From contig CM064432.1 in assembly GCA_032690845.1 (NCBI GenBank), positions 61,936,071 to 62,000,070 of the forward strand: a DNA stretch of 64,000 nt. Direction: 5' to 3'. Each line of letters opens with the position of its first letter. Position 1 is the first letter of the stretch. The DNA is from Eleusine coracana subsp. coracana (taxonomy: Eukaryota; Streptophyta; Magnoliopsida; Poales; Poaceae). The position numbers were made by a program, and so were the translations under genes. This document shows positions 1-10,715 of this stretch, piece by piece. A model generated the notes under the pieces. That model was not told the DNA's origin and searched no databases. It saw nothing but the letters and a program-made list of their open reading frames with translations.

Positions 1-143
1 CCGAGCACTTGTGCTATCTTCTTCGTCCTTGATTAGCATCATTGCGAACAAGAAAGTGCCGGCCTTCCCAAAAGTTTATCGTTTAATAAGTACTCCTTGT
101 TAGCATCTTCGTTCACGACAAAGCAGGGCAGAGAGAGGTAATA

Positions 144-243
144 CTCCCTCCGTTCTTTTTTTTCTTGTTATTAGAACAAAGCAGCTAGTACAAATTTGCA
201 CTAGAAAATTTATTCTAACGATAATAAAATAAGAACAGAGGAG
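144..243. mobile_element. Stowaway-type MITE (Tc1/mariner-like)
   Basis: A 100-bp element begins CTCCCTCCGTTCTT and ends in the inverse form (AAGAACAGAGGAG). It is flanked by TA on both sides (142-143 and 244-245). Terminal motif and TA target duplication are the hallmarks of grass Stowaway MITEs. It has no coding capacity. Confidence 0.7.
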
Positions 244-1997
244 TATATGTTAGCATCAGGCAGCTTTCCCCTGAAGATAGTAAAAACAATTTCATCAGGT
301 GCGATGAAAACAATTCCCCTGCCTATCCATGTGGACGTCCATGTACATTCTTCAGGTGCGATGAAATCAACCAACTCGCCGGGGAGACAGTGGAGCTTTA
401 ATTTGTTGTCTTTACAACAGATGGATCTAACAATTGCTAAGCTCTCCGTGAACACAAAAGACACTATACCCCTGGAAATGTTATACTATTTTTAGCACCT
501 GTTTTGGTATTTCGTTATTCTTTTCATTGGGCGGCCCTTGGATATACTCAGAGGACTGCGCTGCTCATCAGCAAAATAAAAGGTACTAGAGCCGCTGCTA
601 TACTATACCTACGCTGTCGGTCTATACCTAGATGCAAATAGAAAAGAAAAACCGGAGCTACACAGCACCAATCACACAAGCTCCTGATATGCAAATGCGT
701 TTTCTTTAAACACTGAAGTACGTGCTGCTTATGTGGAGCACAAGAACAACAATCATAAAGATTTCGATCTGACATATATATACTCCAACCAATTGATTTG
801 CATGCATGAATCCGTGCGCTGTTGGAATATGTACATTGTTTTTTTCCCGACAAAAAGCTCATGATGTAACGCCCAGACAAAATAATTTTTTAAAAAGAAA
901 TGTTGCAGACGTAATGCGAGTACTCCATTGCTTTGTTGGAACTTGATGGAATCTCCCCTTTTATGAACATGTTGCTTTGGATGAAACAGGTTAGGCATTG
1001 GTGCAGATAAATATTTAAACCTAACTAAGGTCGTATACAGCTACAGCTTGGCAGACTGAACTAGATATATTTCATTATTTTGGGCTTTATCTAATCTGAA
1101 GAAGGACAAGCAGATGCATTTCTTAATTTGGTCGTTTGTACTACTAAACATTTCTCTATATGTAAGGATAAGTAGTCCTAGCGCAAAAGAAATGTTGAAT
1201 GAAATTACGAGAGCTGGCCAGAGAAATAACAGAGAATGACAAGAAGAAACAACAGTGGATAACAACGCCATGCATGTTTTCCTAGGCTCCAACTCCAAGG
1301 CTTGAAGTTGTCTACTGCCCAGGAATCCGGAGTTGCTCCTGCCCCATGCCAAGAGCTGGGAGGGTTCGTGAATGCTCAAATTTTCAGCTACCATAATCTG
1401 CTGTGGAGAGAGGGACAGCTAACTTGAAAGGTACACTAACCTTTTTTTTTCATATGATTTGGATCGACTGACACAGCGACCATAGTACTTGATGATGAGC
1501 ATGCAAAATAATTCAGCATAAAGGTCGTGGACCGTGTCGTTTCGTTTTCAGATAAGGTGCATGTGAGCCAACACGTAAGTTCTACCGACAAATGCATTGT
1601 TCACTGAGAGTGGATTGTTTGTCCGATATGGCCAGCACTATTATTCACGATTCTTTTTGGGTGACGTAATGATTAACAATCTGGGTGAAAAAAAGGAATG
1701 ACTAGAAGACACCCTATGCATTATGTTGCAGCACGGATTAATATAAATGCTGGTAATTTTAACAGTACAAAAAAAATCTTTAAATTCTAATAGATAATGT
1801 AAACACTTGTACATTTTTGTTGAATAAGGTAAAGCAAAATTCAAAGGTCACATAAACGCTCAAAAATCTGAAAATGCGGTTGGAGATTGTCTGTCGCTAA
1901 AAGTAAAATGAAAAATAGGAGTCAGTTGTATAGATATGTTGAATAAAAACATGTGAATAAAAAAAGAGAGGTAACAACATGCTATCTCTACTCTTTT

Positions 1998-2230
1998 GAG
2001 GTCCTGTTTGGATCCAGATCAGATTCTTAAAATCTGATTTTAGTTTTAAAATTTTAGAATCCAGATTCTAAATAAAATCTGTGGTGATGTTTGGATACCG
2101 ATCAAATTCTTAAAGTCTAGCTCTAGCTAGGTATAACCAGATTATGAGATTCTTAAAATCTAGGGTTTTAGATTTTAGAATCTGAAAAAAATATCTATCC
2201 CGTTTGGAGAACTCACAGCTTCCCGTTTGG
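1998..2230. mobile_element. hAT-like MITE or remnant
   Basis: The segment starts with CCTGTTTGGATCC and contains several internal inverted copies of an AGATTCTTAAAATCT-like motif. A second GTTTGGATACC and repeated CCCGTTTGGAGAA lie inside. The motif is common at the ends of grass hAT-derived MITEs, but the right end and an 8-bp target duplication are not clear. Confidence 0.35.
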
Positions 2231-2899
2231 AGAACGCACTAAGAAAAAACAATGCTACTAGCAGCGAAAGAATCCACAGTCAGACGATACACTACTCTTC
2301 ATTTCTATTGAAGCATAAACGCTAATTAAGGACTCATTTAGAATGCGCATGATTCTCCTTTTTTCCCAGACTTAAATGGCAATTCGATTTTCTTAATTGT
2401 GCAACGAAAATTATGTGCTCTATGAACAAATAGAGTATAATGTTTAACTTTCATAATTTTGTAATATGCTTTTCGGCTTCCATACATTTGTTCCACTTGG
2501 CACAGATCCATGCAAAGATGAGTAAACCCTGAGGCATCAGTATTATACAGCCAATGTCAACTCAATAGTAAGAAACTGAAAGCGCAAGTTGCAACAAGAA
2601 AGCGTGATGTATGCTAATACAATATGGACCAAACTGTTTAAGAGATGTCCACGTTTGCAGCACACATAGTCGTGCCGCCATTTGCAACCGCCGAAGTCGT
2701 CCTTGCCGGAAAATTTCTCATCTTTTTTTTTAAGAGAAAAAAATTCTCATCTTCGATACAGTACTACTAGCTAGTAAGGATGACATTCACCCAATCTCCG
2801 TCGTTCCAAATGCTCAAAAATATCATTGGACGTTCAATGTCGAGAAAAAAAGAAACAAAAATGATTCAATAATAATGAGAGAAGTCCGTGACGATCAAG

Positions 2900-4471
2900 T
2901 TAGCACACGGTCACCACGAGCATTCCGTTGCCCGCTTTTACTTTGTCCTCATCTGCATGGCCGGCTGCGCTTTTGAGGTCATCGTCATCGTCCACGGCGC
3001 CGGTGAGCTCGCGCGCGCGGGCAGCCTGCTCCTCCCAGTCCGTTCTCAGCACGGCGCGCAGCATCAGGCCCGCGCAGACGAGCTGCGCGGCGAGCATGCC
3101 GACCCACATGCCGGCGAAGTCCATCCTCCCGGGCCAGAACGCGAGCGCCAGGGCCGCCGGCATCCCCACGCCGTAGAACGCGGCGGCGTTGACCCTTGCC
3201 GCCGTCCCGGGCCTCGCGCTGCCGCGTAGCACCCCGCCGCCGGCCGTCTGCGGGCAGTTGCCCAGCTCCGCGGCGCCGAGCACGGGCAGCGCGGCGGCGG
3301 CGAGGCGCAGGACGCCGGCGTCGGCGGTGAACGCGCGCGCCCACTTGCCCCGCGCGGCCGCCGCGGCCCACGCGCACGCCGCGACGCCGAGCCCGGCGCC
3401 GAGGGCCAGCCCGACCCGGGCCGCGCGGCGGGCCCCGGCCGGCCGGCCCGCGCCCAGCTCGTGGCCCACCCGCGTGGACACCGCGCAGCTCAGCGCGTGC
3501 GGGAAGATGTAGAGCAGCGAGGTGGTCTGGATGAGCACGCCCATGGCCGCCACCGCCGCCTTCGGGTCCGCCAGCACGCCGCAGAGCAGCACCATGATCT
3601 CGTACCACCACCATTCCAAGCACACCGACACGCAGCTCTGCACGGATAGCCTCACCAATCTCCCCCACTCCACCTCCATTTCCTCCTCCTCATCGTCATC
3701 AATGGCTTTGTCATTGCCATGGAATGATAATTCTCCTGATGAGGGGGAGAAGGAGACGACGTAGGCGACAAGGAAGAGGAGGAAGTTGACGTTGGTCCAG
3801 ACGGCGCCGATGGCGACGCCGCGGATCCCCAATTGGAGGGTTCGAACGAGGAAGACGTTGATGGGGACGTGGAGGAGGAGCGCGGCGGCGGCGGCGCACG
3901 TGAGCGGGAGCGTGACGGACTGGGCGCGGAGGTAGACGCGGAGCGGGTGGAGGAAGGACTGCACGGCGAGGTCGGGGAGGGAGAAGAGGATGAACTCGTG
4001 CGCTGCGGCGGCGACCTCGGGGTCCTGCCCGGCGGCGACGAGCACGCGGCGCATGGCGACCCAGAGCAGCGCGACGGGGACCGACGCGGCGAGGAGGAGC
4101 GCCACGGTGCGGCGGAGCGCGGCGGCGAGGACGGACGGGCGGCCCGCGCCGAACGCCTGCCCGCACACGGGGTCCATGCCGGCGGCGAGGCCGGAGAGGA
4201 CGGAGTAGCCGGTGATGTTGGCGAAGCCCAGCGCGAGGGAGCCGCCGGCGAGGGGGAGCCGGCCGAGACGGCCGAGGAAGAGCATGGAGACTAGGGAGCG
4301 GAGGTACATCAACAAACCCGCGCCGACCATGGGCGCCGCGAGACGCACGATCGACGCCGCCTCGGCTGCCACGCCGCCGCCGCCGTCACCCTGCGGCTCC
4401 GGGCATTTTTTCGGGAGCAGGGGCTCGTGGTGGTGGCATTGTGTCGTCGCTGGTTCGGAGCAACTGCACAT
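2900..4471 (-). CDS. MATE efflux transporter (DTX family), single exon
   Basis: This is a 523-residue multidrug and toxic compound extrusion carrier, a proton- or sodium-coupled exporter of organic compounds in a cell membrane. The intronless structure and the motifs LAAPMVGAGLLMYLRSLVSM, GMDPVCGQAFGAGR (early part) and NCPQTAGGGVLRGSARP (late part) fit the plant DTX48-56 subgroup. About twelve hydrophobic segments are visible in two halves, separated by an acidic loop (DDDEEEEMEVEW) near the middle. The frame stays open upstream to 4660. I start at the internal methionine (4471), because a TATA box at 4620-4631 would put transcription start downstream of 4660, and because the upstream residues do not look like MATE sequence. 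The N-terminus is cytosolic and rich in Cys and His, and the C-terminal tail is acidic. Substrate cannot be told from sequence. Confidence 0.92.
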   Translation of the reverse strand: MCSCSEPATTQCHHHEPLLPKKCPEPQGDGGGGVAAEAASIVRLAAPMVGAGLLMYLRSLVSMLFLGRLGRLPLAGGSLALGFANITGYSVLSGLAAGMDPVCGQAFGAGRPSVLAAALRRTVALLLAASVPVALLWVAMRRVLVAAGQDPEVAAAAHEFILFSLPDLAVQSFLHPLRVYLRAQSVTLPLTCAAAAALLLHVPINVFLVRTLQLGIRGVAIGAVWTNVNFLLFLVAYVVSFSPSSGELSFHGNDKAIDDDEEEEMEVEWGRLVRLSVQSCVSVCLEWWWYEIMVLLCGVLADPKAAVAAMGVLIQTTSLLYIFPHALSCAVSTRVGHELGAGRPAGARRAARVGLALGAGLGVAACAWAAAAARGKWARAFTADAGVLRLAAAALPVLGAAELGNCPQTAGGGVLRGSARPGTAARVNAAAFYGVGMPAALALAFWPGRMDFAGMWVGMLAAQLVCAGLMLRAVLRTDWEEQAARARELTGAVDDDDDLKSAAGHADEDKVKAGNGMLVVTVC

Positions 4472-4618
4472 TGCAATTTGTTGTTTCAGGCAATGTGCGT
4501 ATGCTTGTTGTTCGATCGTCTTGCGGTATGCTTTGAAGAAGTTTTGATGATGTATGAGGTGCTCAAGAACAACGAAGGGTGTTGGGCAGTGACGGAGAGG
4601 ATGGTTATGGGCTTGTAA

Positions 4619-4632
4619 GTATATATATAGCA
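4619..4632 (-). promoter_or_regulatory. TATA box of the MATE gene
   Basis: On the minus strand this reads CTATATATATACTT, about 150 bases upstream of the chosen ATG at 4471. It leaves room for a 5' UTR of roughly 120 bases and rules against the ATG at 4660. Confidence 0.6.
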
Positions 4633-7396
4633 GAAGCCGTTGTGCTGACATCCGTTTCAAAATTTTCTGGGTGTGGTGTGGGCCTCATAGTTGTTTTTGC
4701 TGATGACTTATATCTGGAGAAAAATGCTTTTAAAATTCATTCCAGTTTTTATTGACGTAGGCGTACAAATACATGCATATAATCTCACTAAACCATACGC
4801 ACTGTACCAAAAACACACCTACGATACGCAAGCTGTGCTCATTTATTTTTGTCCAGGGAGATCGAGAGTGAACAAAAGAAAATCAAAGGTGGTTTTTCTC
4901 AGCAGTGACAAGAGATATTTTGCGTGGGAACTGCAGCATTTTCGGCTACATGCGAGGTTCAGCATCTACGCAAACAACTTTGTTGCGCCCAGCATAGAGA
5001 TACTCTCGAACAGGAAACGCGATGACAACCGGAACCGGGATGTAAAGGGTTGAAAGATGCCGCGGCGATGAGCAACACAAGCTGGGAACGCATCATTTTG
5101 GGTGTGACTGGTGACTGGAAACAAACGCGCGCGCGTCGCCATTATGATGGTTAACTTTACTTTTCCTAAAGTACATTGTGAGCAACAGTTCACGCACCTT
5201 TTTCTCTCCAACAATTTTTTTCAACCCTGCTTTTCAAGTACTACCCCGGCCGGTTTGCGATATTTTTCACTTCAATTTTATTCATTGATCCCTTGTTTTC
5301 CAAAAGAAAAAAAAAAGTATTCATTGAGCAAAATGATGGTGATGCGCATCGAATGAAGATAAAAACACCTGTCATGCATAACACATATATGGTTGGATGC
5401 AGAGATTCAGAAACCTCCAAATTATAGACTGTTTTGTAATGTCCTGTGTGCATGGTGGTACTATGCCAGCTCGGAACTGCGAGCGGTTTTACTAATGATT
5501 ATTTCAGAATACTTACAACTGTGATTATTTAGATGTATGCGCATACTCCTTTTGTATTTATTTTCTAAACGATTCTACACTATCGAGCTTGACCTCACCC
5601 CTGGAACTAGTTTTTCATGTTATGTGACCAATCATATCATGCATACACGAGATGGATCTTACCGAATCTATATAGAACATGGCCGGAAAATCTATGATGT
5701 TTGACCAGAACATACATATACCATTTGAAAGCCCTGACCAAGCTAACTCAACGATTTACAATCTCACTAATCGACTTGACTTTCTACCATTTTCATGCTT
5801 TACAAATAGTCTAGCAGTTCAGTCTGGGGAGGGTCAATTAGCTCCCTATGGAGGCCTCCATGTGGTTGTCGTGCAGCGGCTAGCAAGACTGATGATTCCT
5901 GTCATGCGGTATATTGCTCCGAATATCGTATTGAATCTCAAATTTGAAGGCGAAATCAACAGAAACTGCATGTATGAGCACGGAGTTCGTAGAAAGATCT
6001 ATGCATAATGCACAAATATCAGACCCGGCCACGGCGTTGAGACTAATTAATTGCTCACATGGGATGGACCGGTGGACACATACCTTATCTTCTCGTTTCA
6101 GTGTGGTCATCTCTAAAAAACCTCTGCCCTGATGCTGGACCGGCCTGCATAATGTTATAGCTAGTACAAAAATGATGGAGAACTGCCACCGGACGAGGAC
6201 ACGCTCTGCTCCTGGGAAATGGGAGAGTGCTAGGCTGGGACTGACATGTCCCAGCACTGAATTTTTCGTACGTACTAGGTTACCCCAAAAATATTTGCTA
6301 GGCCGGGGGCCTGGGGCTGACATGTCCCAGTAGTTGCGCAAGTGGAAATTCCACTCGAGTAACATAGTAGTAATTGTTGTGCTGCACGACAACAGCAATG
6401 TTTCGCTTAACGTCTATAGATTGGACGCCAAATCTGGTAACTTTAAACATATTTTGACTTGTGACTTCCGTTGGACCGGTTATCAAAATTCGGAAGATTT
6501 GCATTTCTATATGGTTCTTTATATTGTTTCAGTTTGATCTTTTTTTTTTGCAACTTCTATGCATTTTAAAAGGTGATGCGCACACACTCACACCACGACA
6601 AAATGCTACTAGCAAGTGACCTATATTATCAGAACTAGTCAACTTACCCGCATATTTGTGTGGCTAGTCTTATATATTATTCTAAGTATTATGAAATTAT
6701 TATCAATATTTGATCAACTATTTAGATATGATTAAAAAAGAAAACAACTTGTTATATATAGGCTTGTATTTATTGGTATTACTCTACTCGTTCAAAGCTT
6801 AGATAATAAACCAGAACTATTCAACTACCATGACATTATAATCAAATAAAGTACTCAGATTTATATAATATATTAAGTCTGGTATTATCCAATATAATTT
6901 TTAATGTACATATACGTGCTTGATTATTATTCAGTGGAACCCTCATACCTAGACTCCAATGTTTTCTGAAGACCGAAAAATGCATTCACATTCTATATAT
7001 ATATCTTACTAGAAAGTCAATATACAGGAAGTCTCATGCATTGAAAGTAGGGTGTATTAGTGAACAATTTTTTTATTTTTTATTTTCTAAAGCTATGTAG
7101 GAAATATTCTCTGAATCGGTATATGTGTATGTGTTGTTGATATAGATGTTGTTGCCACAACCGGAACATACATTTGTTTCAAAGACACATATATTTATGT
7201 TGTCGTGTGTCCATGGATTTTTTTTTAATTTTTTTTTCCAATAGCCACGTTAATGTGTTGCTACCACAACACATGTTTTTTTGTGTTTGTTCTCTAAATA
7301 TGTTAAATTTCCAAAGTCATATATAGATATCGTGCATATATTATTCTAAACTGGTTTAATATTTTTACTTTATTATTTAAATAAAATTAATTATGA

Positions 7397-7517
7397 GTAA
7401 TTTATAATTATGTGAAAGGGTATTTTAGTCTATTATTTTTATAATAGAAATGGTGGGTAGTTTACATAATATTAATGGTGGGTAATTTAAAATTATGTGG
7501 AAGGGTATTTTTGTCTA
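7397..7517. repeat. Two copies of a 36-base AT-rich unit
   Basis: The unit (GTAATTT..AATTATGTG.AAGGGTATTTT.GTCTA) occurs at 7397-7432 and 7482-7517, with a few mismatches. A shorter GTGGGTAATTT piece follows near 7540. It probably belongs to a degraded transposon, possibly Helitron-like, but no termini can be assigned. Confidence 0.5.
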
Positions 7518-9772
7518 AATTTTTCATAATGGTAGGTGTGGGTAATTTTATTTTTATTTTTCTTCAAGTGAGAATTTCTAGTTTTTAAGAGCAAACGTGG
7601 AGGTTTATTTTCTAGATCAAATATATATATATATATATAATAATAGATTTAGTAAGGCAAACTTCTGTCACAACAGGAGGTTCAGCCTCATCACTGCCTC
7701 CCCTCAATGCCCAAACAGGTAGTGCTGTTTGTAGGCGTTGTATGATTGGAGGCGTAGAAGGCCTAGCTGGTGTCATCCATGAATCGTCACGCCTTAGGTA
7801 AGGTTTGCCTTTTCACAATGGATCTACCTCCGTCGTGTGGACGTGTGGCCACTCCCAATCACTGGACAATTTGCAGGTTGTTAGGCCTTTGGAGTAGTAG
7901 TGCAGGTGAGCCCCGTCTAGTTGCTAGGCTCATGTGTCTCATCTCATCCCCAACTGAATTTGTGGTTTTCTGTGGGTGCCAACAAAATTTACCTTCGTTT
8001 TCCTTTCACTAGCGTTTTTAGCTGCTAAATTAGCAGAAAGCACGTCCAAGTCGTGCCAACTTACACGCCACGCCAATCGCCATGAGTGAAAAGCAGAAGC
8101 TACCAATTGTCTTCATTCTTTTGTTTGATTATGGCGCTTCTGCACTGTTCGGGTAATTCAGTTAGGTAAACCGAATCTGACAGTTCCTGCCAACTCCTAC
8201 GTGTGTTCAAGCAATGAGCGATAGCCAGGTGACTCCTCGGTTCAGCACCAAAGTCTTTTCTCGCCTTATCTGCATCCCGATCTGCCTGCACTGGTAGCCC
8301 CTCGTCGACTGAGAAAGCTGGAACCGGATCGATCTAATAGTAGCAGCGCAGAGCAGAACAGAGATCCAATCCAAATTCAAGACGCAAGAAATGATTAATC
8401 GCCGCATGCCGATCATCATCCGCTGGGCGATGCGACGGGTCAGCGATTTCACTGTGAAAGTGGCAAGAAACAGTAGCGGCTTTGGATCGTTGCGGACGTG
8501 TCGAGAGGTAGCAGCTGAAAAAAATCATCATTCCCAGGACGCATAAGTTTCATGCAGGCAATCACCGAATGTTTCCTTTGCCCGTTTGTCAAAAGAAGCT
8601 TGCTGCGTAGGATGACCGTCTTTGACTATTGGCGTGGTTTCACGTCAGTACTTTTCCTCTAACCTTGCGTCATTGCGTTTTTTTTAGGGCAACCTTGCGT
8701 CATTGCGTGTGTTGTCTAGATCTTGTTGTTCTTTTTTTTTTGGTTCGGCCCAAGAAAATGACCATAAGACCCATCCAGCCCATCCCAACAGAACAATGAT
8801 GGCCCCCTTTTATTGGGCTGCGCTCGAATCACTTACCGTCGTCCTCCATAAACGCGCCGTTGCCGCAGCCTCGTCGTCGTCCTCCGTTCCCCTCGGTTAC
8901 TCGGTGGTCGTTGCTCGAGCAGTTGCCATCGGCCATCGCGGCATTTGTGGTCGAAGCACCGGCGCATGAGTAATTCCTCCATACTTTAAAAAGATGTTGT
9001 TTAAAACTTAATTTAACATATCGATGTATCATTAATTTAAGAATATTTTTCTTTCTTATTATAGATGTTTTGCAATTAATCAAATTAATAATATATGCTC
9101 AGCTAAGTGGTTGCTGCTTGTGGAAAAAAGTGCTTAATCTATGAAGTTGTTGGTTTAATTCTTCAAAACCATAATTATATTTTGCTTTTCAAAAAAATGA
9201 CTTATTTTTGTAAAATTAGTTATGCACCTAAAATAACTTCTTTTTAAAATATATAGGAAATATGGTATTTCATTGAAACTCGTTATCAATCACTGCTACG
9301 CCGCAAGAACGGACATTGTTCGCCATTGCCTCCGCGGCGGGCAACAACCCACTAACTGAACATCTTCGTATAAAGTCCGATTCACTAGCCTGTCGTCGTC
9401 GAGGCCTTAGATATGTTTTTCTTGTTTCTTGTTTTTAATGAATTTGTGCATTTGACAACATTTAATTTTATGAGGAAAGATTGAGATATACAAAGATTTG
9501 ATTTTCTAGAACTGAGATTTTGCACAAACAACACAGCTGACCAAGGCAAGAAAAAATATTAAGTCACTTTTCTTTACAAATCTTAGTTGTCTTATGGTTC
9601 AAAAAAATAAACTATAGTTTCTTTTTTTTTCCAAATGTGATTTTTCAATGGCGAGTGATGGAAGGGTACGACCAGCTAAAAGCGATGTATAAGATTAATA
9701 TTGAGCCTAAAGTTACAATTGAATTTAAAGCTAGATGAGTTCAGGATGTATTTATGGGTTTAAGTAAAACAC

Positions 9773-10715
9773 ACTATGTCGCTATATATATGTTTTTCCT
9801 AGCTGTAACGGCGGGTGAGATTATACTCTAGCGACGGGCTACAGTAACCACCGCTTTGATTCCACAGCTAAAAATAACACTTTATAGCGGCGGATCATCT
9901 AAGAGATAAATAATCCGCTGCTAAGACTCATACTGTAGTGGAGGGTGTATTGTCACCCGCCGCTACATATTTATCGTGAAAAATAAAAAAAATCATGCTC
10001 CACACATTCCTCCCGCCTGTGCCACCGCCCATGACCGCGCATCAGGCCACGCCCTGGCCGGACCCGTGATAGGGAATGGCGCTGCCGTTGGGGAGGGGGG
10101 CGCTGGAGAGGATGTGCCAGGCCATTGGAGGAGAGCATCCAGGAGAGAGGGGAGGACCGAGGCCCAAGATCTCGCACGAGGAGAGCATCCAGGGAGAGAG
10201 GGGAGGACCGAGGCCCCAGATCCGTGAGGCCTCCGCCCACCAACCGCGAGGCCGCCGCCCTCCACTAGCCCTTGAGCCTTGCCACGAGGCCACGGCCCTC
10301 CGCCGCGAGCCGCTAGGCCTCCGCCCGCCATCCCCAGCCGCGAGGCCGCGACTCTCCGCCACCAGTCGCGAGGCCTCCGCCGCGCCACACCCCCCCCCCC
10401 CAGTCGTGCCGCCCGCTCGAGGCCGCCGCCCGTCTGGATTTATGTGCCAGAGGAGGAGGCTCGCGCGTCGTCGTATTTACCGGCTGGATTGGTGGAGGAG
10501 GTGTGTGTGTGTGTGAGAGAGAGGGGCAAGCAGGTATATGAGTAAAGAAAAGAAACACACATCCTTTTGCTTTATGTTGATTGGTGGAGAGGTTAAACAC
10601 TGGATCGTTGACATGGCGAATAATATTTTTAATGGCGGTTAAGTCAATTGCTGTTAAAAATTAGTTTTTAGCTACGGTTAATATTATCAACCACCGTTAA
10701 TATTTTTAACAATGC
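9773..10715. mobile_element. CACTA-like non-autonomous element or remnant
   Basis: A CACTATGTCGCTATA-like start at 9773 is followed by short inverted GGCGGGTGA / TCACCCGCCGC and GCGGCGGAT / ATCCGCTGC motifs. Related GGCGGTTAA / AACCACCGTTAA motifs occur at 10.63-10.71 kb. Such subterminal arrays are typical of grass CACTA elements. No clean right terminus or 3-bp target duplication was found, so the limits are approximate. Confidence 0.35.

Larger units (their letters stand above)
1..2899. other. Intergenic, no supported gene
   Basis: No open frame here shows recognisable domains or consistent splice structure. Contents are a Stowaway MITE near the left edge, a short frame at 210-464 (-) with a repeated FIAPEE/FIAPDE motif, and a hAT-like repetitive segment near 2.0-2.2 kb. 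The last few hundred bases are the 3' flank of the MATE gene. Confidence 0.5.

Noticed and set aside
2985..4294. Long open frames overlapping the MATE gene on both strands
   Set aside because: Arg/Pro/Gly-rich shadows of a GC-rich exon, with no domains.
4472..4660. 63-residue N-terminal extension of the MATE frame
   Set aside because: A TATA box lies at 4619-4632 and the extension has no MATE features, so it is 5' UTR and promoter.
9971..10600. Overlapping GC-rich frames near 10.0-10.6 kb
   Set aside because: Open in five frames at once with internal direct repeats, inside a CACTA-like remnant; compositional artefact.
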